Assembly (NCBI GenBank): GCA_000432915.1
Contig: HF995196.1
Location: 1-14,491 of the forward strand
DNA from: Firmicutes bacterium CAG:194
GTDB taxonomy: Bacteria > Bacillota > Clostridia > Lachnospirales > Lachnospiraceae
Length of the DNA stretch: 14,491 nt
Direction of reading: 5' to 3'
Shown: piece after piece, positions 14,373-14,491 of the stretch
How positions within the stretch are numbered: the first letter of the stretch is position 1
Layout: each line of letters opens with the position of its first letter
Translations under genes and position numbers: made by a program
Notes under the pieces: generated by a model
What the model saw: the letters and a program-made list of their open reading frames with translations, nothing else
Database searches by the model: none
Told to the model about the DNA's origin: nothing

Positions 14373-14378
14373 AGATGG

Positions 14379-14398
14379 TATAAAGATTTTATAAAGAT
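14379..14398. promoter_or_regulatory. Probable KdpE binding site (11-bp-period direct repeats)
   Basis: Two identical 9-bp direct repeats, TATAAAGAT (14379-14387 and 14390-14398), are spaced one helical turn (11 bp) apart. On the minus strand they read ATCTTTATA twice. They lie 6 bp upstream of the -10 box and replace the -35 region, as activator boxes of OmpR/PhoB-family regulators do. The TTTATA core at 11-bp spacing is also close to what I recall of the Escherichia coli KdpE site. The regulator encoded at the end of the same operon is KdpE. Confidence 0.65.
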
Positions 14399-14448
14399 GT
14401 TTCAGCAAACTTGAATTGAGATTTCATGTATTCCAAGGGATTTAATAA

Positions 14449-14472
14449 AGTGTACCCTTTGTCAAGGACACT
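14449..14472. other. Small hairpin upstream of the ktrB promoter
   Basis: AGTGT..CC and GG..ACACT (14449-14456 and 14466-14472) can form a 7-bp stem with a one-base bulge. On the minus strand a short T-rich stretch follows (TTTATT), so it may be a weak terminator of an upstream gene outside the window. It could also be the edge of an inserted element. The rest of 14399-14491 shows no gene. Confidence 0.3.
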
Positions 14473-14491
14473 ATGACTTTTCCTTTTCAGA

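Noticed and set aside
1..14491. CRISPR array, tRNA, rRNA or complete insertion sequence
   Set aside because: No regularly spaced repeats, no tRNA-like cloverleaf with a CCA-type end and no transposase frame were seen on reading both strands.

Overview
This 14.5-kb window is bacterial chromosome from a Gram-positive anaerobe. It is most likely a member of the Clostridia close to the Lachnospiraceae. This is inferred from the strong AGGAGG-type ribosome sites, the TTGACA/TATAAT promoters, the tepA-spoIIIE gene order, the Cys-motif diguanylate cyclase and the short KdpD. I could not run a search, so species is not claimed. All genes but one lie on the minus strand.

Positions 1-3843 (read right to left) hold a ClpP-like membrane-associated protease (TepA type), an FtsK/SpoIIIE DNA translocase with its own promoter, and the first codons of a gene that looks like formate-tetrahydrofolate ligase (fhs). 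Positions 3844-4999 hold a biotin transporter S-component (bioY), translationally overlapped by a Cys-rich DUF1284 gene. Both sit behind one strong promoter whose -35 box lies inside a BirA-type operator, and a terminator follows. A YitT-family membrane protein (plus strand, 5000-5878) diverges from bioY and converges on a Tim44-like/zinc-ribbon membrane protein (5889-6641).

Positions 6722-9048 form a likely two-gene c-di-GMP unit: a small coiled-coil/HTH protein, then a 644-residue protein with an N-terminal Cys cluster, GGDEF, receiver and HD-GYP domains. Both catalytic sites look intact.

Positions 9120-14491 hold the most interesting unit, a potassium operon in the order ktrB (TrkH-type channel), ktrA (RCK subunit), an unrecognised 102-residue single-span membrane protein, a short KdpD sensor kinase and KdpE. 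No kdpFABC pump genes are present, so the Kdp two-component pair appears to be wired to a Ktr uptake system. Upstream of ktrB, two 9-bp direct repeats with an 11-bp period replace the -35 region, as expected for an activator of the KdpE/PhoB class. KdpD lacks the classical N-terminal P-loop domain. It keeps a universal-stress-protein domain with a motif resembling the one reported for c-di-AMP binding. The RCK_C domain of KtrA is also a known c-di-AMP target in relatives. A 129-bp structured element with terminal inverted repeats sits between the small membrane gene and kdpD. A 35-nt piece of the same element lies in the ftsK leader, 9 kb away.
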